Positions 1 to 9,000 of a stretch of 21,796 nt of DNA are shown piece by piece. The notes under the pieces were generated by a model that worked only from the letters and a program-made list of their open reading frames with translations, ran no database searches and was not told the DNA's origin. The translations under genes and the position numbers were made by a program. The first letter of the stretch is position 1. Each line of letters starts with the position of its first letter. The stretch is from Hepatocystis sp. ex Piliocolobus tephrosceles (lineage: Eukaryota; Apicomplexa; Aconoidasida; Haemosporida; Plasmodiidae), in the NCBI GenBank assembly GCA_902459845.2, contig CABPSV020000233.1:1-21796 (forward strand), in the 5' to 3' direction.

Positions 1-3000
1 AATGACTTATTTTTTACACCTATTTTTTTTGAAATATCTAATGGTGGTATATTTAGACTTGTACCATCTTTTATATTTTTTGTTTGTTTATTTGCCAGTG
101 TGTTATAACTACTAGTAGTAATGGTAGTGGCAGTAGAAGCGGCAGTAGAAGTGGCAGTAGAAGTGGCAGTAGAAGTAACAGTAGAAGTGGCAGTAGAAGT
201 GGCAGTAGAAGTGGCAGTAGAAGTGGCAGTAGAAGTGGCAGTAGAAACAGCAGTGGTAGTAGTACCACCCAAATGGACATCCTGTATATCATCATATGCT
301 CCAGTTTGGCCATAAAGTTTTCGTTTATTCGATTTTTTCGTTTCACTCATCGAAGCACTTGCATTCCTTTTGTTTGCAACATTGACTTGTGTTTTTTCAA
401 AAAGGAAATTAACATGGACAGGTTCATCTATTTTTATTGGGTTGGTTAAATGCTTAATACATTTTTTTTGTAAATAATTAAAAATATATGTGCCTAGTAA
501 ATAAATATATAAATGATTAAATGGTGCCTTCAGAAAATATTCAAAAAAAAACAATTTATTTGAATTAATAAAATTTGTTAAGTTAACTTTTTTATAATAT
601 TGAAAAGTATGTTTAAAACAGTAACCTTTTTTAGGATTATATATATCAACCCTACCAAAAAAGTTATCCATTTTACAACCAAGATAAATACCACAAGAAA
701 TGTGAAAAGAAGTATCACAATCTGTATTACTGCAAGTAATAACAATACCATGTCTTATTCTACAATAACTACATACTTTTTTTAAAATACTACTTTTACT
801 TTCATTAAAGGTATGTTTTTTACTATAAGCAGTATTTATATATTCTAAGCATTTCGGATGACCAAATAATAAATCTTTTTTTGTTTTATCTTCAAAACAA
901 TTTAAAAAACCATCTAATCTAGGACAGTAAGAACAACACACAACTTTTTTTTTAATTTTAAAATATTCACACCTTGGACATATAAACACATCTTCATCTC
1001 TTTCATCAGTATGTTCGTTTCTATTTACAGTTCCACTAATAGTGGCTTGAATTGTATTTAATCTGTTATAGCTGTTTGTTTTTTTCGTATTGTACACTTT
1101 TAACGTATCAAGATTGTGACTGATGACAGGATCATTTTTATTTTTTTTTTTTGTTTCAATATTTGACCCATTTGTTTCAATGTTTGACCCATTTGTTTCA
1201 ATGTTTGACCCATTTGTTTGTTTGTGTTGGCTGTTACAACAGCTATTATTAATAGCACTACTATTACCACAATTAATTTTATTTATATCTGTATTTATAT
1301 TTTCTTGTGTATTCGGATTTATACATGTTACACCATCAGTCGAATTTTCTCCCAATATGTTTAACGTGTTCTCATTTATATCACCTTGTTTTTTTATATA
1401 TTCGTTTATATGATTTTGTTCAGCTAATTGATGATTATTATACAAACTTTTTACATTTTTTTCTTTATCACTATTTTGAACAATGTTTGTAATTGTACTA
1501 GTAAAGTTACTTTTGTTTTTGCTTAGTTTTCCATTTTTATCATAATAGGAATCATTAGTAGTACCACTAGGAATGGTATCAGTAAATATAACACTAGTTT
1601 TACTTCTTCCTGTAACTTTTTTTTGTTTTGTAAATATATTGGTCGCTTTAACACGTGTTTGTTCATCTGTTAAATAATTTTTTATTGTGTATATATTCAT
1701 ACGATGACAACAAAAATAACATATATATACATTACATATAGAACATTGTTTTAATACACTTAAAGATCCTAATCTTCGTTCTTTTTTTGTCAGTGTTTTA
1801 TCTTTTCCATAATCTGTGTAATAATTAATTTGTCTTAGTCTACTACTTCTAAGAGTTGGCATATTCGTTATATTGTTCATAATGTCATCATGTGTAGTGG
1901 TACCATCGGTTTGATCAATGTTGGTTCTACTTCTACTACAACCATTTTTATTATCAGTCATACTATTATTACTACTATTACTTATAGAACGTGTTTCTGA
2001 AAATGTCAAATCATTTAGTTGATCACTTTCACCTGTTTTTTCTTTTGGTTCTTGTTTTTTTTTTTCAGTATAACTAGCTTTTGATAAACAAACACTACAT
2101 AATTTTAAATTTTTATTATTTAAAAGTGAAAAGAATTTTAATATAAAAGCATAAAAATCATCATCTGTGTTCAGGTTTTGAAATAAAACAGAATTATATT
2201 TTTCTAATATAAGTTCTGCTATTTTTTTTAATTGGTAATCATTAAAGTGTGGGTATAATAATAATATACTTTCAAAATTTTTTAATTTTTTATATTTATC
2301 GTTTAATATATAATTAATAACATCTTGAACGTCTTTCTGATTATTAAGAAAATCGTTTGTTAATAATTTTAATAAAAAATCTTCATCCAATAAATTATTA
2401 TTATATATATTTTTAAAACTACTTATACTTATTATATTATTGCATTTTTCATTACTCATCTTGTTAATTTTCTCAATGTCTAGTATATCTATGCAGTTGT
2501 TTTTTTTTATTTTTTTCTGTTCGCGTTTGAGAAACAGCTTTTCCGCTTCCTTCTTCTGGGCATTATTTTTTTCAGTCGTTTTTTCAGTCGTTTGCCCATC
2601 TGTTTGTCCATCCGTTTCATTAGCCACGTGTTCACCCACATGTTCACCCACGTGTTCACCCACATGTTCACCCACGTGTTCATTCATGTGTTCACCCATG
2701 TGTTCAGCCATGTGTTCACCCATGTGTTCATATGCGTCGCCACTTACTTCATGATGTGTTTCAGCACATAATCCCAATGTTTGGCGCTTACACTGCTCAT
2801 ATTTTTTATATTGTTTATAATCGAAATGGAAAAATTTTTCAAAAATGGATAAAGAAGACCTCGATAACAAATTAAACAATTTTGTATCATTTAATTTTAA
2901 ATAAGATTGTAATATATATGTATCAAATAATTTTGAATAACTTAATTTATTTTCCAATTTATTTTTGTTATATTCTCTTTCTCTTATAATTTGATATTTT

Positions 3001-6000
3001 CTTAATATTTCAGTTGGAGCTTTTTTTTGTGAGTGATTCGAACAATATAAAATTAAATGATTAGATTCATTTAGTTCTACTAAATATTTGTTTGAAGAAG
3101 TAGCACAAGATATATGATAATATTTAGTACAATCAGGTACATTACATTTCATTATACCATATGTATTACTACGTAAACATAAAGAACATTTATATTTTGC
3201 TTTTTCTTTAATGTTTAATTCTATTTTATCTCCTATAATACCATCACAAATAAGTGCACAACGTATATGACACCATTGGTTTTTTTTTGTTGTTTTTTTA
3301 ATAGGTCCACCACCAAGATAAAAGCAATCAAAAGAACATATGCAACATGTAGGTATACTAAAAACAAAAGAAAAACTGTTACTATATTTATATCTTAGAA
3401 AGATTGGTTTAAATAGTTCATCTGATTCATAGATATTATTACTGACGTGGTTATTATTACTGACGTAGTTATTATTACTAACTTTATTATTACTAACTTT
3501 ATTATTACTAACTTTATTATTAATATTAATAATGCTGTTGTTGTCATTTATATTCGATGTAGGTAGTATGGCGAGTGTATGTTGCTCACTATTGTTACCA
3601 GTGTTATTAATGTTAAAACTTACATTTGTTTTTAAGTTTTGTGTTATATTTCCATTTTGTATAAAACCTATATCCTTATTGTTATCGTTTTTATCATAGG
3701 TGTTATTATTAGTAGTGTTAGATAGTCTGTCCGCGTAACCTACTGTTTTGTCTGTATTTATATCAGGATTGATATAATTATTAAACAAACCATTTTCTAT
3801 TGACTTATCCATAAAAGAAGTGTCAGTTTTAGTTGTATTATTCATTATTATTGTTTGTCCATGTATATTAGCCAATCGTTTTACATCAATATGGTTTGAA
3901 AAAGTAGTAGTTTTATAAGTTTTTAATGCAGTATGATTTTGTTTATTTTTTGTTTTATCTATACATTTACTTAATGCTAAAAGTTTACTTAATTTTGTGC
4001 TACCTTTGGGTCTACCTCTTTTACGAACCACAACAATTTCACCATTTTCATTTAAACCACCATTAGCAGCAGCAGCATTAGCAGCTGCATATTTTTTAGG
4101 ATGACGTCTTTTAGGTTTATATTTATATTTTTTTTTTTTTTTTATTTCATTTTGTATTAGAATTGAATTATATCCTTCTAATAAATATTGTTTATCTTTT
4201 TTTATTTTGTTGTATTTATTATTTACATTATTTTTATTTGTATCCATGTTAATATTATTATAATCCCATGTATTATTATTACTATAAGAAATAATATTTT
4301 GTCCTATTATATATTTATTTTCGTCCTCATCATCACTATCAATATTCATATTTGCATTTATCAAAAAAGTGCCTTGTTTGAACAATTTTATATTTTTTTT
4401 CAAAAAATGGGAAAAAATTCCATTATTGTTGTTGGTAGTGGTGGTGGTGGTAGTAGTAGTGGTAATGGTGGTGGTGGTGACAGTGGCAACCCTTTTCACG
4501 ATAATTGCATTTAAAAGTGTCTGGTATTGGTATTTTTCTGGGTATTTTAAAACGATTTGTTCAAAATAATCACAACTATCATATATATGTATATTATATT
4601 TACTCTTATATAATAAAATTTCATCTGTTATATCAAACATTAGCAAAATTGTTTTCATTTTATAATTTTTATATATTAGATCAATGTTACTTAATTTAAC
4701 TTCTTTCGGAATAACACAAGATTTAATTATTGTTTCTATATCACTTGTATTAACTAATGTATTATCTAATTCTTTACATGTCTTTAAAATAAGATTAAAA
4801 TCTTTTTTTTTTCTTGGTACACTTAAACATCTAATTAGTTGAAATGCTGTAGCATCATCAATAAATAAAATTTGGTTTCTTAAGTATGAGCATAATGGAC
4901 AAATCCACTGTTCTTCATCTGGTGGGTTATTAAAGCTTTTTTGTGGTGTTTTTATTTCCTTTATGTTCGAAGAAGTTTCAAAGTGGGTAAATCTCTTTGG
5001 ATCTGACCTTACCTTTGTCTCTGTTCTTATGTCTGTTCCGCTGCCTGTTCGTGTTCCATCTTTCATTTTTTCATCATGTTTTTCATTGTGAAATGGTTCA
5101 TTTGTGTTAACATCAATACATTCTTTCTTTCCCGATTGTTCTGTTTCTATATGTGCAATGTTATTATATTGTGTTATACTAGAACTATTTTTATTTCCTT
5201 CATCTTTCTGTTCCCCATTTATTTGTTCTCCATTTATTTGTGCCTCAGTTATTGGAATAATTTTTTTATATAATGACATATTACTATTATCAATATGTTG
5301 TAATGAGTTTTTATTACTATCTGGAAAATTTGTAAAACTATCAGATGTATTATGATACAAATTATTAATATTATTTGTTGTGTTTGTTGTTACAGTTTGT
5401 TCTTCTTCCTCATTATTTTTCTCTTTCCTATTATATTCCTCTTCCCCATTCTGTACATTCTGTAGATTATGTTCCTTCTGTAGATTATGTTCCTTCTGTC
5501 TAGTATATTCCTCCTGTCCAGTATATTCCTCCTGTCCAGTATATTCCTCCTGTCCAGTATATTCCTCCTGACCAGTTTTATAGTTTTTAGTTTGTTGAAG
5601 AATACCCAAATTAATAACTTCGTAAAAAATACTGTTCGGTTCATTTATTGTAGTGTAATTATCACGCATCAACGACTGTATTACGTTTATATGAATTTTG
5701 TTTCGTAAAATTTGATTATTTATATTCCGTTTTGTGTATTGCTTTACATACTGGTTTTCGCTTTTATTTAATACTCTTTGAGAATGTGATCTTCTAGCAC
5801 CTGTTCGAACAACATCTACTTTGTTATTATCAACATTGGTAGTGTTACCATTGTACATATCTGTTTTGTTATAATTATTTTTATTCATATCAATACGATC
5901 TGTTCCAACTCGAGTTGTACCAGATCGATTAGAACCAGCACGAGTAGAACCCGATCTATTTGAACCTGATCTATTAGAACCTGATCTATTAGAACCCGAT

Positions 6001-9000
6001 CTATTAGAACCCGATCTATTATTACCAGATCTACTAGAACCATAACGATTTGTATTAGATCTACCAGAAACAACATTATGTTTATAATCTTTTTTTTTTT
6101 TATCCACATTTTCATCCTTCTCCTCTTTTTCCTCCTGTTCTTCTTCTTCTTCTCCCCCCTCTTCTTTTTGTAAATCATTTGTATCAACACTATTCGAATT
6201 TCTTTTAATTAAATTATAATTTTGCATTTTCGTTGAACTACCTGAACATAAAGAATGCATAGGTGTATAACAACAATCACAAAAAACAATCGGATTATCT
6301 TCCCAATCTTCTCCTAAACTACATACATTACATAATGCCTTCTCTGTCCATTGATTTGGTAATAATGAACTATTTGAAATCGATAAACGTAATTTTAACG
6401 CATCTATAATTTGCTTAGATAATGTATAAGTATGTTTTGTATTTAATTTATTTTTTAAATATTCATCAATATAAAAATTAATCATTTGATCCTCAATAGA
6501 GTACCAGTATTCAAAAGGTTTTTTTTTCTCATTTTTTATATTTTCTACTAAATTTTTTAGTATTTTTTTTTGTTCTTTAATATTATGTATAAAACGTGAA
6601 AACAGGACATACATTTCTTCATTTATTTCTGTTAATATGTTTCCGTTTTTTTTACCATTCACATTATTCACATTTTTAACATTTTCATTTGTTTTTATTT
6701 TTTGTTCTAATTGGTTATGATTTATGTATTCACTCACTACACCATAGTTTATTACGTCTCCATTCACTACGTCATTGATTGTTTCGCCCCCTTGTATTGT
6801 ACTGTTGTGTTTTTCAAATGCTACACTACCAGAAGCTGTATTAACAAACGTAGTACCAGTATCTGCGGTACCATTTTTATCAAATATTTTTTTTTTTTCC
6901 TCCATATTAATATTACTCATAAAAGAATCAACTTGTTCCGTTTTTAACCTAATGCCTTCATTTTTTAACGTTTTTTTTTTTTTTTTCTTCCTAATTTTCT
7001 TTCTAATTTTCTTTCTAATTGTGTTCTCATTTGTGTTCTCATTTGTGTTCTCATTTGTGTTCTCATTTGTGTTCTCATTTGTGTTCTCATTTGTGTTCTC
7101 ATTTGTGTTCTCAATTATGTTCTCAGTTTTGTTCTCCAGTTTATTTTTTGGTTTTTTTTTTGTTTTATTCCTTTTACTTCTTCTAATTTTATTAAAATTA
7201 ATACAATAAATATGTGTTTTCCGGCTCAACGAGTTGTTATTATTATAATTAATGTTTATAATGTTTTTTCGATATTTATCTAAGTTAATGTTTGTTAATA
7301 CAAATTCCATACATACACTAGATGCGATATAACTTTTTTGTAACGAAAAACTGGGGCTTTCAAAAGGTATACAACTGCTATTTGGTAATCCAAAATCATA
7401 TTTTTTTAAATAATCAAAATTATATAATTTATTTTTATTTTTTAATAAAAACTCGATACAATATAACCATTTACTTTTATTTTCTTTGTATGTTTTTTGG
7501 TATGCTTTTTTTTTTGTTAAAAAATATGTTTTTGCTTCGTTAGTAACAGTAGATACATCCTTTCTAATTTGTGCTCCTTCGGAATCATTCTTTCTAATGG
7601 TACTATAACATTCATTTGATTTTATTTTATTTTTTATGGAAGCTTTTTTATCCGTATCACCACTGTCGTATTTTTTGTCGCTACTAACAATGTCGTAGTT
7701 TTTGTCGTTACTAACAATGTTGTATTTTTTGTCATAACTAATAGTTTTATCCTGTGTATCATTTATCGTTATATCTAATTTGTTAATCATATTATTATTT
7801 ACAGTTATACTATCATCAAAACATTTTTCATTTTTTTCAATTTGTGTGTTTTTATTAACATATTTTAAATTATTATTTACAGAAGTAACACTATTGTTGT
7901 TTTTGTTATCTTCCTTATCTAATCCATTACCATAACTGTCCTGTGTTTGCTCCCATTTTGCATCTGTAGTTGATGCACTAGAATTTGTTAAATCGTAAAT
8001 GCTTTCTTTTCCAATATCCTTAGTTATATTACTACTTAATCCGGATTTTTTGTCTCTATTCTCAATTTTTTTTTTTTTTTTTTTTTTTCTTTTATTATTT
8101 TTAATTTTTTTTTTTTGCATGACATTTTTAAATTGCACACGTTTATTAACATTCCTAATGGGAATATATTTATATTTGGCGTTAGGAATATGAAAATTTT
8201 TTATTTTATATATTAATTTACTTTGCTTATTAAGTGATATTGGCTTGTTCCAATATGGTAAAATATTACCTAATATTATAGGTAACGATTTATATCCTTT
8301 CAGTTCATCTAAAACGCAATTATAAAACTTTTCTTTATCCTCATTTTGTATTTGTTTATTAAGAAGACCGTTTTTATCTGTAAATGTTATTTGAGTTAAT
8401 ATTGTTGCTAATGTTTTTTTTTCTTCAAGATCTGTTGGAGATGTGTTTTCATCGTTATCACTTACATTAGGAACAATATTTCCAACTGTTTGTTCATTTG
8501 ACCATACATGACCATCGTTTTTGTGCGAGTAATCGCTATCAATATTTAACTGATTTGCTATTCGCACATTTTTAACATTTTCATATGTATAATCAACATT
8601 ATTGTCATTATAACCACAAACAGTATTGGCATTACCACCAGCAACAGTATTGGGATTGTTAGCATATAAATATGAGTAATTATCACCATAGTTATTATTA
8701 CTATTACTACCAATGTTATATATTGAGTTATTTTTCATTTTAATCATATAATTCCATTTATTTTGTTCCTGTTTTATATCATAATTATTAGGTAAATAAA
8801 AAGAAATATGAAACCCATTAGGTATAGGTTTATTTTGTATATATGGTAGTCTACTAACACCATCATACTTTTTGTTTAAAAAAGGATTAAAAAAAGGGTT
8901 ATCCTCTTTTGTGTTTTTAATTAATTTTGTGTTACTTTTTTCAATTGTATTAGTACTGTTCATAGTATTAGTACTGTTCATAGTATTAGTACTGTTCATA

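Noticed and set aside
71..346. Poly-Leu/Pro minus-strand ORF and its plus-strand Ser-Gly-Arg counterpart (84-449)
   Set aside because: Other frames of the 12-bp TSTA repeat; the PHD1 frame is open throughout.
2626..2735. Cluster of CACGTG E-boxes
   Set aside because: The palindromes follow from the codons of the GEHV/GEHM coding repeat and lie deep inside a gene.
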